A stretch of DNA of 64,000 nucleotides from Cupidesulfovibrio sp000226255 (GCF_003402415.2 NZ_AP036014.1:3100001-3164000), one strand, 5' to 3'. Positions 27,080-36,500 are shown, numbered from the stretch's first letter. The notes: generated by a model from the letters alone, not told the origin. Translations and numbers: made by a program.

Positions 27080-30000
27080 CTACGCCATCACCTTGCTTAC
27101 CCCGGTGGCCGGAATTTCCCCTTCTTCCGCACCCGCTTCCCCGCCCTCTTCCGCTCCGGTGTCCGCCCCGGCGCGAGGCGCAGCCGCATCCGGCACGTCC
27201 GGCGCGCGCCCCCCGGCGGCCGCCCCGTCACCGTCAACGAACCGGGCCAGCACCCGACGCAACACGGCCGCATCCACCGGCTTCTCCACGTAGTCGTCCA
27301 TGCCTGCCGCCAACAGCCGCTCGCGGTCGCCGTCCATGGCATAGGCGGTCAGGGCTATGACCGGCACATGCGGACCGCCAGGGAGATCCGTGGCGGCACG
27401 GATGGCCGCCGTGGCCTGCATGCCGTCCATGACCGGCATCTGCACGTCCATCAGCACCGCGTCAAACCGCTCCGACCGCAACGCCTCCAGCGCCGCCGCG
27501 CCGTCGCCCACGGCCAGCGCCTGGTAGCCCATCTTTTCCAGCAGCCAAGTCACCGTCAGACGGTTCACGTGATCGTCCTCGGCCAGCAGCAGGCGTCCGC
27601 CGGAAACGGACGCCCCGCCCAATCCGTTTTCGGCCGCTCCGGCCAGGGGAGCCCCATCCGTCACGGCGGCGGGCAGGCGCAACACAAGGGTGGTGCCCTG
27701 CCCCTCCACGCTGGTCATGGACACCTCGCCGCCCATCAGGGCCATGATGCGCCGCACGATGGACAGGCCCAGGCCCGCCCCGCCGTGCCTGCGCGACGCG
27801 GCGTCCTCCACCTGGGTGAACGGCTCGAAGATGGTGGCCAGCATGGATTCTGGAATGCCTATGCCGGTATCCCGCACCTCGATGACCAGCATTCCGGGCA
27901 TGCCGGAACTGGTACCGGCGCCGGGATTGTCGGCCGGACCGCCGCCGTCGCCGTCCTTACCGTCCTTACCGCCTGGGCCTGGCGCGGGCCGTGCCGCCCC
28001 CGTTTCATGCCGCGCCGTGAGCAGCACCCGCCCCACGTCGGTAAATTTCACGGAGTTGCCCACCACGTTCAGCAACATCTGGCGGATGCGCAGCGGGTCG
28101 CCCATCAGGCTCGGCGGCACCCCTTCCAGCGCCGCCTCCAGCAGGATGCCCTTGCGGTCGGCCTCTGGCCGCAGCACGGCCAGCACTTCGCGCGCCAGGG
28201 CCGTGAAATCGAACGGTTCCTCGCGGATGGCCAGCCTGCCCGATTCCACCTTGGCCAGGTCCAGCAGATCGCCCAGCAGGCGCGTCAGGTTGCTGCCCGC
28301 CGCGTGGGCCACCTGCACGTACCCGCGCTGCTCGTGGTCCAGGGGGGTGGCGTCCAGCAGTTGCAGCATGCCGAGCACCCCGTTCATGGGGGTGCGCAGT
28401 TCGTGGCTCATGTTGGCGAGGAAGGCGCTTTTGGCCCTGGTGGCGGTTTCCGCCGCCTCGCGCGCCTGGATCAGTTCGCGCTCGGCGCGCTTCCGCTCGG
28501 TAATGTCCATGCCGTAGATGTTGACGTAGCCGCCGTCGGCGATGGGGGTCACGGTCATGGCGTAAACGCGCCCGCTGCATTCGACCTCGAAAGTCTGCAT
28601 GGCCCAGGTGCGCAGCGCCTCGGCAACGAATTCCGCGAACCGTGCGGGAAAGGGGCGCCCCACCTCGGCCCCGAAGCAGTCGAGAAAGGCGCTGCTGGAT
28701 TTGTTGGCGTGCAGCAGCGCCAGGTTCGGATCCACGCGCATGACGGGGTGCGGGTTCTCGCCCGGAAAGCGGGCCAGGTCGCGGATCTCGCGTTCCGCCC
28801 GCAGCCGTTCGCCGATGTCGCGCACGAAGACCAGCGCTCCGTCCTGCGTCCCCATGCGGAAGGGGACGGCGGATGTCTCGGCGTCCACGATGACGCCGTC
28901 CCTGCGCCGGATGCGTACGTGCCCCTGCGCCACCGTGCGCCGCTCCTCGTTCAGCAGGCGGATGCGCTCGACCACCCTGTCGCGGTCGTCGGGATGGATG
29001 AAATCCAGCACGCCCCGCCCCATGATCCCCTTGGGGTCGTCCACCCCGAACAGGGCCAAGGCGGCCGGATTGGCGTAGGCGAACCGGCCCTCCTTCTGCA
29101 GGAATATGGCCTCGGGCGCGTTCTCCACCACCAGCCGGAAGCGCGCTTCGCTTTCCGCCAACCGGCGCTCCGAGGTCTTGCGGTCCTGAATGTCCTGGAC
29201 CACCGAGATGAAGTAGTCGGGCGTGCCGTCCGGCTTGCGCACCAGCGCCACGGTCAGGTTGATCCACACCGGCTCGCCGCCCTTGCGCAGGTACCGCTTC
29301 TCCAGGGTGTACGTATCCGTCTCGCCATCCAGCACCCGGCGTGTCTGCGCAAGATCGGTGTCGAGGTGCTCGGGGTGGGTGATGTCCTGAAAGCGCAGGG
29401 CAAGCAGTTCCTCCGCGCTGTAGCCCACTATGGCGCACAGCTTGCCGTTGACGCGCAGCCAACGCCCATCCGGGGCCACCATGGCGATGCCCACGGCCGC
29501 CTGCTCGAAGGTGGCGCGAAACCGCGCCTCGATCTCGTCCAGTTCGGCCTTGTGGCGGGCCCGCTCCTTGAGTTGTCCCTGCACGTTGGCCAGCAGTTCC
29601 CCCGCCGTGAAGGGCTTCTGGATGAAGCCCTGCACCACCCCGCGCAGCAGGTGCGCGCGCAGTTCGTCATCGGCCTTGGCGGTCAGCATCAACACCGGCA
29701 CGTCGGCCATGCCGGGGTAACGGCGCATCTGTTCCACCATGCGCCTGCCGTCCACGCGGGGCATCATCACGTCGCACACGATGAGGTCGGGCCGCAGGTC
29801 CAGCGCCTTGCGCAGCCCCTCCTCGCCGTCATAGGCCTTGGCCACGTCATGCTGCGGCCGCAGGATGCCCGCGATGTGGTCGATCATGTCATGGTTGTCC
29901 TCCACCACCAGAACCAATGCGCCGCCGCGCCTGGCAGGCGGGTCATCCGACCCGGCCAGCGCCACGCTGGTCCACCCCGCCACGGAGGCATGCAGGACCG

Positions 30001-31249
30001 CGGAAACCCCCGGCGAATCCGCGGCTGCCACCTCGGCTCCCGGCGGGGCGGCGAGCGGCAGTTGCACCCGGAACAGCGCCCCCCCTTCCGCGCCCTGCCC
30101 CACGCTTGCCTGCCCGCCGTGCAGTTCTGAAAATTCCTTGACGATGGCGAGGCCAAGCCCCGTCCCGCCATGCAGCCCCCGTTCACCTTCCCCGCTCTGC
30201 TGGAACCTCTCGAAGACGGCGCTGCGCAGGCTTTCCGGAACCCCCGGCCCATCGTCGCTCACCGCAAGCATCGCCTGGCCGTCGGCCCGTTCGAGCGATA
30301 CGGCCACGCTGCCGCCGTCCGGCGTGAACTTGAAGGCGTTGGCCAGCAGGTTGAGCAGGATGCGGCGGAACTTGTCCGGGTCCACCTGCGCGGGCAGACG
30401 CAGCGGCACCTGCACCGCGTACCGCATGCCCCGCTGCGCGGCCATGGTTTCAAAGTAGGCGCACGTGGAGCGCGCCAGGGCCGCGAGATCGACCTCGGCG
30501 TAGCGCATCAGCATGGAACCGGCATCGACGCGCGACAGGTCGAGCAGGTCGTCCACGTGGCGGTGCAGCAGCCGGGCGTTGCGCATCATGGCGCCGAACA
30601 GGCGCTGGCGGTCGTCGTCCTCGGGCGTTTCGCCCAGCAGGCGTTCCAGCGGGTCCAGCAACAGTGTGAGCGGCGTGCGCAATTCATGGCTGATGTTGGC
30701 GAAGAAGCGGGTTTTCAGCGCGTCGAGTTCGCGCGTCTTCTCGTACAGGGCCGCCAACTCGGCATTGGCTTCCACAAGGCTGGTGTTGGCCTCGCGCAGG
30801 TGGGCATGCGCGGCGCGTTGCGCCTCCAGGGCCTTGGCGGCCCGGTGGGTGGATTCGCGCAGGCGCTGCTGGAACAGGCTGAACAGAACCCCCATGCCCA
30901 GAAACATGACCACGGCAACCAGGCTCATGGGCTCCGTCACCGTCAAGGACATGACCGGCGGGATGAAGAAGAACACCACGAGCACCGCCGAAAGCACGGT
31001 GGCCATGATGCCCCCGGCCATGCCCCCCGCCCACGAACTGAAGAATACCGCCGGGTAGAACAGAAACCACACATAGGGCCTGATGTAGGACCACAGCGTC
31101 CACTGCAGGGCGAGGGCCGCAAGCGGAATGGCCAGGGCCGCCAGCAGGCCGTACCGTGACACGGGAGGGGCCTTGCCGAATGGCGGCGTGATGCCGGGCT
31201 CGGAGGGGGGACCGGGAACAGGCGGAGCGGCGGATGGCGTGGCGGACAT
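27080..31249 (-). CDS. Giant hybrid sensor kinase with two kinase cores, three PAS and two receivers
   Basis: In 1389 residues I read: a membrane region of about four helices (about 30-130, KdpD/DUF4118-like), HisKA (FFANISHELRTP, near 186) and ATPase domain, a receiver (about 440-553, phosphoacceptor in LIVCDVMMP), three PAS domains (about 570-690, 693-816 and 820-915), a second HisKA (FLANMSHELRTPMN, near 947) with ATPase, and a C-terminal receiver (about 1220-1333, AVLMDVQMP). All catalytic boxes seem intact, so it may run an internal relay. AAGGAGG before ATG 31249 decides the start; an in-frame TTG at 31270 lacks one. No separate output regulator is adjacent. Confidence 0.88.
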   Translation of the reverse strand: MSATPSAAPPVPGPPSEPGITPPFGKAPPVSRYGLLAALAIPLAALALQWTLWSYIRPYVWFLFYPAVFFSSWAGGMAGGIMATVLSAVLVVFFFIPPVMSLTVTEPMSLVAVVMFLGMGVLFSLFQQRLRESTHRAAKALEAQRAAHAHLREANTSLVEANAELAALYEKTRELDALKTRFFANISHELRTPLTLLLDPLERLLGETPEDDDRQRLFGAMMRNARLLHRHVDDLLDLSRVDAGSMLMRYAEVDLAALARSTCAYFETMAAQRGMRYAVQVPLRLPAQVDPDKFRRILLNLLANAFKFTPDGGSVAVSLERADGQAMLAVSDDGPGVPESLRSAVFERFQQSGEGERGLHGGTGLGLAIVKEFSELHGGQASVGQGAEGGALFRVQLPLAAPPGAEVAAADSPGVSAVLHASVAGWTSVALAGSDDPPARRGGALVLVVEDNHDMIDHIAGILRPQHDVAKAYDGEEGLRKALDLRPDLIVCDVMMPRVDGRRMVEQMRRYPGMADVPVLMLTAKADDELRAHLLRGVVQGFIQKPFTAGELLANVQGQLKERARHKAELDEIEARFRATFEQAAVGIAMVAPDGRWLRVNGKLCAIVGYSAEELLALRFQDITHPEHLDTDLAQTRRVLDGETDTYTLEKRYLRKGGEPVWINLTVALVRKPDGTPDYFISVVQDIQDRKTSERRLAESEARFRLVVENAPEAIFLQKEGRFAYANPAALALFGVDDPKGIMGRGVLDFIHPDDRDRVVERIRLLNEERRTVAQGHVRIRRRDGVIVDAETSAVPFRMGTQDGALVFVRDIGERLRAEREIRDLARFPGENPHPVMRVDPNLALLHANKSSSAFLDCFGAEVGRPFPARFAEFVAEALRTWAMQTFEVECSGRVYAMTVTPIADGGYVNIYGMDITERKRAERELIQAREAAETATRAKSAFLANMSHELRTPMNGVLGMLQLLDATPLDHEQRGYVQVAHAAGSNLTRLLGDLLDLAKVESGRLAIREEPFDFTALAREVLAVLRPEADRKGILLEAALEGVPPSLMGDPLRIRQMLLNVVGNSVKFTDVGRVLLTARHETGAARPAPGPGGKDGKDGDGGGPADNPGAGTSSGMPGMLVIEVRDTGIGIPESMLATIFEPFTQVEDAASRRHGGAGLGLSIVRRIMALMGGEVSMTSVEGQGTTLVLRLPAAVTDGAPLAGAAENGLGGASVSGGRLLLAEDDHVNRLTVTWLLEKMGYQALAVGDGAAALEALRSERFDAVLMDVQMPVMDGMQATAAIRAATDLPGGPHVPVIALTAYAMDGDRERLLAAGMDDYVEKPVDAAVLRRVLARFVDGDGAAAGGRAPDVPDAAAPRAGADTGAEEGGEAGAEEGEIPATGVSKVMA

Positions 31250-31448
31250 CGGGCCTCCTTCAGGCGACAATGCCCGAAGCTAGCCCCCGAAAAATCGGCT
31301 CACAATTATTACTCTGCCGGTCTGGCCATGCCTGCCCGCAGACCGTGCATGGCCGCACGGGCGGCAGCGGGTGGCCAGGGGACGGCAGGAGGGAATACCG
31401 TGGCAAACACGGCGTGCGAACGGTGCGGAAACCGCAGGCTGGCGGCGG

Positions 31449-32780
31449 CTACCGGGCGGCCGACGCCGTGCCCGCGCCCGCTCCGGCGGTGGACTTCGCG
31501 GAGGCCGCAGGCTTCTTTACCGAGGCCGCCTGCGTCTTTACGGAGCCCGACTGCGGCTTGGCGGAACTCGACTGAGGCTTGGCGGGGGCGGCCTGCGAAG
31601 GCCTTCCCGCCACCTTGTCCGCCAGGGCCAGGATGGTGTTGGCGTAGGCCGCGCTGTTGTTGTAGCGCTTCAGCACGTTGTAGCGCGCGTCGCGGCGCAT
31701 GCCGGGCTGCCAGCCGTGCCTGTCGAGATAGTTGGACAGGCTGAACACCGCGTCGCCCACCGAATACAGGTCCACCTTGCCGTCGCCGTCGCCGTCCACC
31801 CCGTAGGCCGGGATGTTGGTGGGCATGAACTGGCAGATGCCCACGGCCCCGTAGATGGAGCCGGGCATGGTCAGCGGGTCCTGGCCCAGCGCGTCGGCAT
31901 GGCGGATGAGGGCCTTCAGTTCCTCGTAGGCCCAGTCCGACTTCTGGCGCATGCGCAGCGAAATCCAGTCCAGGTTGGCGTCCGCGCCGGGCAGCGCGGC
32001 GATGTAGCCGGGCACCATGTCCGGCCTGTCGGCCGCCGCCATGGATGCCAGGTTGCGGAAGGCGTTGCCCTTGCCAAGGGCCGTGCCCAGGCGCGTTTCC
32101 ACGAACAGCAGCGACACGGCCACCTCGCGCGGCACGCTGAAGCGCGATTCCGCCAGCGAGAACCAGCGGGCGTTCTCGGCCAGAAAGGCGCGGCACTTGG
32201 CCGCGTTCTCGTCGGTGACCACGCCGGGGTACATGGGCGGGCGCGCGGGCTTGGGCTTCTGGCCGGGCGGGGTGGATTGCGGCACGGGCCGCAGGAACTT
32301 GGTGGTGTACAGTTCCTTGACCTTGCGGCCCATGGGGTCTGGCGAAACCTCGTCGCCCAGTTGGGCGAACAGGGCATCCACCCTGCCGCCGGACACGCCG
32401 TCCGATGCCAGCCGCCCCAGCAGCGGGCTCCAGCAGGCGGCGGGCCTGCCGGGGGGGTGGGGGGCGCCGGTGGCGGGGGCGGCTGATTCCACGCGCACCT
32501 CGCCGGGGGCCGGGGGTGTGGCGGCGCTTTCGGAAGGGGTGGGGGCGGACGCCTGACGGGTGCCGCTGCAGCCCGTCAGCAGCAGGGCGCACAGCGTGGC
32601 GGAAGCCAGCGCGCGCCATGCCGCGCGAAGACGGCGCCCCCCGGTGGTGGACGCACTGTCCGTCGTGTCCGTCAAGTGGGGCGCGTGGAGCGCGCACTGC
32701 TCGCGCGGCGCGCGATTGCCTGCATCGGGCCCGGTCTGATACGCTTGCATGGGACCATGGTACGAACAGTCCCGGCTCAT
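31449..32780 (-). CDS. Lytic murein transglycosylase, MltB-like lipoprotein
   Basis: The precursor (443 residues from ATG 32780) has a lipobox LLLTGC that would make it an outer-membrane lipoprotein, though this lies unusually far in (about residue 70), so the true start may be later; GGAG precedes ATG 32780. The core (about 170-390) is the SLT_2/MltB domain with the catalytic Glu in LLFVETRLG, GAVGICQFMPTN, a Ca-loop-like DGDGDGKVDLY, and SLSNYLDRHGW. It cleaves peptidoglycan glycan strands to anhydro products. The C-terminal 50 residues are a Lys/Ala/Ser/Gln repeat, perhaps a cell-wall contact. Confidence 0.82.
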   Translation of the reverse strand: MSRDCSYHGPMQAYQTGPDAGNRAPREQCALHAPHLTDTTDSASTTGGRRLRAAWRALASATLCALLLTGCSGTRQASAPTPSESAATPPAPGEVRVESAAPATGAPHPPGRPAACWSPLLGRLASDGVSGGRVDALFAQLGDEVSPDPMGRKVKELYTTKFLRPVPQSTPPGQKPKPARPPMYPGVVTDENAAKCRAFLAENARWFSLAESRFSVPREVAVSLLFVETRLGTALGKGNAFRNLASMAAADRPDMVPGYIAALPGADANLDWISLRMRQKSDWAYEELKALIRHADALGQDPLTMPGSIYGAVGICQFMPTNIPAYGVDGDGDGKVDLYSVGDAVFSLSNYLDRHGWQPGMRRDARYNVLKRYNNSAAYANTILALADKVAGRPSQAAPAKPQSSSAKPQSGSVKTQAASVKKPAASAKSTAGAGAGTASAAR

Positions 32781-32929
32781 GGCAAGGGGCTCCAGCGACC
32801 CGCGCCGGTCTACCCCCTTTCGGCCCTGTCTGGTCCTGTCTGGTCCAAACGGGGCGGGAAATCCCTGGCGTCGCCGGTCCTCCCCCGGCCGCCGGTCCCG
32901 CGCCCTGCCCGCAACCCACAGGAGGCCGG

Positions 32930-34429
32930 ATGCACGGACACACCCTGCGCGACCGCGCCCGGCGCGTGCGCCGCTACGTGACCAGCGACGTGTGGCAGGA
33001 GCGCGCGGAAACCGGGCCGCCCGCCCGGCGCGGCGTGATCTGGATGGTGCGGCGCGCCTTTCTGGCGGCGCTGGGCTTCGTGGACGACCAGTGCCTGCTG
33101 CGCGCCTCGGCCCTGACCATGACCTTCGTGCTGTCCATGGTGCCCTTCCTGGCCGTGATCTTTTCCATCACCAAGGGCCTAGGCGTACAGAACGCCGAGG
33201 TCACCCAGATGTTCCTGCTGCGGCTTGCCGCGGGCAACCAGGACACGGTGACGCGCATCGTCGAATACGTGGAACGCACCAGCGCGGGCCGCATGGGGGC
33301 GGTAAGCGCGGCCTTCCTGCTGGTGACGGCGGGCATGCTGATGGCCAACATCGAGCGCTCGTTCAACGCCATCTGGAAGGTGCGGCGGGGCCGCAGCCCG
33401 TGGCGCAAGTTCACCGATTTCTTCTCGGTAATGCTGGTCTGCCCGCTGCTGATGGGCGCGGCGGTCACCCTGGGGGCCTCCCTGCGGCGCGCCGACGTGA
33501 TGGGGCGGCTGCTGGAGGTGGCCCCTGTGGGCGAGGCGTACCTGCTGCTGCTCAGGCTGCTGCCGCTGTTCATGGTCTTCGTGGTGCTGCTGTTCCTGTA
33601 CTCGTACATTCCCAACACCAAAGTGCGGCCGCGCGCGGCCATGGCCGGGGCGCTGCTGGCGGCGCTGGCCTGGCAGGGCGCGGAATCGGCCTACATGCTC
33701 TGGCAGGCCCGCTTCGCCGGATACGGGCTGATTTACGGCAGTTTCGCCCAGGTGCCGCTGTTCCTGATGTGGCTGTACGTCTCGTGGGCGGTGGTGCTGT
33801 TCGGCGTCGAGGTATGCCACGCGGTGCAGAACGCGCCCACCTTCGAAAAGCACCTGCGGGCCGGACGGGTGAGCCGCCTCGAGCGCGACCGGCTGGCCGT
33901 GCTGGCCATGCTGCTGCTCACCCGCGCCTTCGTGCGCGGCACGGGCGCGGTGCCCGGCCACCGCATGGCCGCCCTGCTGGACGCCCCGGACCACGTGCTG
34001 GACGACGTGCTGGACCGCCTGGCCCGCGAGGCCATGGTGGTGCGGGTGTGCGAGGATTCCCCGGCCTGGGTGCTGGGCGCGCCGCCCGACAGCCTGCGCA
34101 TCGCCGACGTGCTGCTGGCACTGGCCGGGCGCACACGCGGCGAGGGCGAGGAGCGGGTGGCCACGGCCTTCGAATTCATCAACGACACCATGGCCCGGCT
34201 GGCCGGGGACATGGCCGCCAGCCCGGCCAACCTGACCCTGCGCGCCTACCACGACACGGCCCTGCCCGACTGGTTCGACGCGGCCCCGGCCGACGCGGGG
34301 GACGAGAAGCCTGGGGATGATGCGGGCGATGGCGGCGACGGGGACGGCCCCGCCCTGCCCCAGGCCGGGTTCGATGCCGATGGGCTGCCCCCGTTGCCGC
34401 GCGGTCTGACCGGCGGCGACAGGGAATAA
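32930..34429 (+). CDS. YihY/BrkB-family inner membrane protein
   Basis: The 499-residue protein has about six membrane helices in its first 290 residues and the family pattern: LRASALTMTFVLSMVPFLA, then ANIERSFNAIWKVRRGRSP and YGSFAQVPLFLMWLYVSW. The C-terminal part (about 300-430) looks like a winged helix, as in longer family members, ending in an acidic tail. The family was once called RNase BN by mistake; its function is not settled. AGGAGG at 32920-32925 sets ATG 32930. Confidence 0.85.
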   Translation: MHGHTLRDRARRVRRYVTSDVWQERAETGPPARRGVIWMVRRAFLAALGFVDDQCLLRASALTMTFVLSMVPFLAVIFSITKGLGVQNAEVTQMFLLRLAAGNQDTVTRIVEYVERTSAGRMGAVSAAFLLVTAGMLMANIERSFNAIWKVRRGRSPWRKFTDFFSVMLVCPLLMGAAVTLGASLRRADVMGRLLEVAPVGEAYLLLLRLLPLFMVFVVLLFLYSYIPNTKVRPRAAMAGALLAALAWQGAESAYMLWQARFAGYGLIYGSFAQVPLFLMWLYVSWAVVLFGVEVCHAVQNAPTFEKHLRAGRVSRLERDRLAVLAMLLLTRAFVRGTGAVPGHRMAALLDAPDHVLDDVLDRLAREAMVVRVCEDSPAWVLGAPPDSLRIADVLLALAGRTRGEGEERVATAFEFINDTMARLAGDMAASPANLTLRAYHDTALPDWFDAAPADAGDEKPGDDAGDGGDGDGPALPQAGFDADGLPPLPRGLTGGDRE

Positions 34430-34523
34430 CGCGGCGGGTACGGAAACGCGCCCCCCGGCGCGCGGGCGCGCCGGGCGAGGCGACACGGGCAAGGCGCGGG
34501 AACGGACCTTGCGGAAAATGCTG

Positions 34524-34557
34524 ACGGCGCGGCGGGATGCTTCCCGCCGCGCCGTTT
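34524..34557 (+). terminator. Terminator of the YihY gene
   Basis: Arms 34524-34537 and 34542-34555 form a perfect 14-bp stem with a TGCT loop, followed by a short T-rich tail. Confidence 0.75.
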
Positions 34558-34610
34558 GTCGCTCCGTTGCTGTCGCCTTTCGTGGCCGGGGCTGGCCGCC
34601 GGTGCGTCCC

Positions 34611-34710
34611 ACGGGCGTCGCAGTCGCCCGTAGGTGCAATCCCGGCGGAGTGGTCCCTAGGCCGCATGCAGCGTTTGCGCCGGACCCGGCGTCGCAGTCG
34701 CCGGGGTCCG
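34611..34710. repeat. Two hairpins sharing a 15-base core
   Basis: GGCGTCGCAGTCGCC occurs at 34614-34628 and again at 34688-34702, each at the centre of a longer inverted repeat (34611-34631 and 34681-34710). They lie downstream of ribB on its strand and may act in termination or mRNA stability. Confidence 0.5.
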
Positions 34711-34738
34711 TGGCCCGCTGGCAGGGCGCGGCGCGGGA

Positions 34739-35497
34739 TTACGCCATGCCCACCTCCCCGGAATTGCGGGGACGGCCATTTCCGCCGCCCGCATCATGGG
34801 CGGCGCGCCACTCCGCCAGCGCCTGCACGGTGAGCACGGGCATGTCCCGTTCCTCCGCGAAGGCCAGGATTTCCGGCAGGCGGGCCATGGTGCCGTCGGG
34901 GTTGGTCAGTTCGCACAACACGCCGCAGGGGGCGAACCCGGCCAGGCGCATCAGGTCCACGGTGGCCTCGGTGTGGCCGCGCCGCTCCAGCACGCCGCCG
35001 GGGCGGGCGCGCAGCGGAAAGACGTGGCCGGGGCGGCGCAGGTGTTCCGGGCGCGCGCCGGAGGCCACGGCGGCGCGCACCGTGGTCACCCTGTCGGCGG
35101 CGGAGACGCCGGTGGTGACGCCCTCCGCCGCCTCGATGGTCACCGTGAAGGCCGTGCCGGTGCGGCTGGTGTTGCACGCCACCATGGGCGGCAGGTCCAG
35201 CGCGTCGGCGTGGCCGTCCGTAAGGCACAGGCAGACGATGCCGCTGCCCTCGCGGATCAGCAGGGCCATCTGGGCCTCGGTCAGGGTTTCGGCGGCGAAG
35301 ATCATGTCGCCTTCGTTCTCGCGGTCCTCGTCATCCACGACAAGAATGCCGCGCCCCGCGCGCAGTGCTTCCAGGGCCTGCTCGACCGTAGCCAGAGGGG
35401 CCTGGCGCGGCTGCGGGGCAGGCCCGGCCAGCGGCACGGGCGTGACGGGGAGGCCGGTGGTCCCGGCCTGACGGGGAGAGGGGGACGGCTGATTCAT
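34739..35497 (-). CDS. ribB: 3,4-dihydroxy-2-butanone 4-phosphate synthase
   Basis: The 252-residue protein has a Pro-rich N-terminal extension of about 40 residues and then a full RibB domain: VDDEDRENEGDMIFAAE (acidic, metal-binding active site), TSRTGTAFTVTIEA and RRGHTEATVDL. It makes the four-carbon unit of riboflavin from ribulose 5-phosphate. The usual RibA (GTP cyclohydrolase II) fusion partner is absent, so this is a stand-alone enzyme. AAGGAG sets ATG 35497. An FMN riboswitch lies in its leader, so it is shut down when flavin is plentiful. Confidence 0.93.
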   Translation of the reverse strand: MNQPSPSPRQAGTTGLPVTPVPLAGPAPQPRQAPLATVEQALEALRAGRGILVVDDEDRENEGDMIFAAETLTEAQMALLIREGSGIVCLCLTDGHADALDLPPMVACNTSRTGTAFTVTIEAAEGVTTGVSAADRVTTVRAAVASGARPEHLRRPGHVFPLRARPGGVLERRGHTEATVDLMRLAGFAPCGVLCELTNPDGTMARLPEILAFAEERDMPVLTVQALAEWRAAHDAGGGNGRPRNSGEVGMA

Positions 35498-35733
35498 GGC
35501 GCATCTCCTTGGCTGGAGGTCCAGAATCAGGGCGTGTGGAAACGCGGCGGAACGGCATGCCCCGCTGGCGCGCAACGCGCCGGTTCACGGGCCTTCGGTG
35601 CGCGCGTCGCAGCCGCGCCAGCCGAAAGGCACGTGGTCCGGCACGCCGCACGGGCGGCCATGCCGTCACGCGAATCGCCACGCCAAAACCGCACGCGGAA
35701 GGCCCACGGGGTTGGCTGGCGTTGCGCCGCTTC
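35498..35733. other. ribB leader between riboswitch and start codon
   Basis: About 235 bases, rather long for a leader. It should contain the expression platform of the riboswitch, but I cannot decide between a terminator and sequestration of the AAGGAG site by eye. No gene is seen. Confidence 0.4.
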
Positions 35734-35885
35734 CTCTTTCATCCGGACTGTTACCGTCGGCCCCGGCATCTCACCGGGTCTGCTGACCCCGCTCCACGAC
35801 GGAGCAGGCGCTCGCGGGCTCTCCGGCGCGGCATGGCCGCGCGGGAATACCGCCGGTGGGGACTTTCACCCCGCCCTGAGGATAC
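35734..35885 (-). ncRNA. FMN riboswitch (RFN element)
   Basis: Read on the minus strand, the RFN consensus blocks are all there: AGGGCGGGGTGAAAGTCCCC, then ACCGGCGGTA, a variable arm, AGCCCGCGAGCG, GGTCAGCAGACCCGGTGAGA and, near the 3' end, GCCGACGGTAACAGTCCGGA followed by TGAAAGA. It sits upstream of ribB in the same orientation. Confidence 0.95.
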
Positions 35886-36209
35886 GGGCCGGATGCTACA
35901 TCCGGCGAGCGCGGCAGGCAAGGGGCAATCCGGGCCGGGCACGGCGGAGGGGCCGTGGGGAAACCGCGCGCGCTGGCCGCATGCGCCACGGGTGGGCGTG
36001 AGGAACAGGGACGAAACACGGACGGGCGCGCGAACCTGGGAATATCCCGAGCCGCGCGCCCGCTCCGCAAAAGTCGAAAGCCTCCTGCGGGACGGGGGGG
36101 TGTCCATGCAGAAGGCTTCCGAAAGGGGGGATCTGAAGTAACACCCCGGAACCTCGGACGGATGGGGGGGGGGATATCCGTCGGGTCCGGCACATCAGAG
36201 CCTGTGTCT

Positions 36210-36273
36210 GACTGCGGGGGTCGGGGGGGGGGGACCGCCGATACGGCTTGTGTCCCGCAGTCGTCTTTTATTT
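36210..36273 (+). terminator. Possible terminator-like hairpin with a G11 loop
   Basis: Arms 36210-36218 and 36254-36262 pair over 9 bp around a long loop containing the G11 run, followed on the plus strand by a T-rich stretch. No plus-strand gene ends just upstream, so its use is unclear. Confidence 0.3.
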
Positions 36274-36388
36274 TAGCAAGCCGCGTGCCAGGATGTGAAC
36301 GGCCACTAGCAGCAAAAAATACTCTTCAAAAACAGTGTATTGCATGAAAGAAAAAGAATCCTGGCCCCCGCCACCATCCGGCGCGCGG

Positions 36389-36429
36389 CCCTACCGTGCG
36401 CAATCGCACGCGCGATTTCGCACGGTAGG
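36389..36429. terminator. Long hairpin after the sigma-54 regulator gene
   Basis: Nineteen-base arms (36389-36407 and 36411-36429 with a tiny loop) pair with a single mismatch. It lies about 70 bases past the regulator stop codon on its strand. There is no U-tract, so it could equally be a palindromic binding site. Confidence 0.45.
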
Positions 36430-36500
36430 GCGTTCCCGCACATATACGGAATGCACCCATGCAAAAGGTAGGGAGCACCGGACAGGCGAACACCCTTCCG

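Larger units (their letters stand above)
35886..36500. other. Non-coding region with G-tract hairpins
   Basis: About 600 bases with no supportable gene. It holds homopolymer G runs of 7 (36094-36100), 6 (36125-36130), 10 (36164-36173) and 11 (36223-36233), several sitting in hairpin loops, and an AT-rich stretch (about 36262-36360). The ribB promoter should lie at its left end on the minus strand. Confidence 0.5.

Noticed and set aside
26993..30130. A 1045-codon open frame on the plus strand opposite the giant hybrid kinase
   Set aside because: The minus strand encodes intact kinase, PAS and receiver motifs throughout. The plus frame is low-complexity with no family resemblance.
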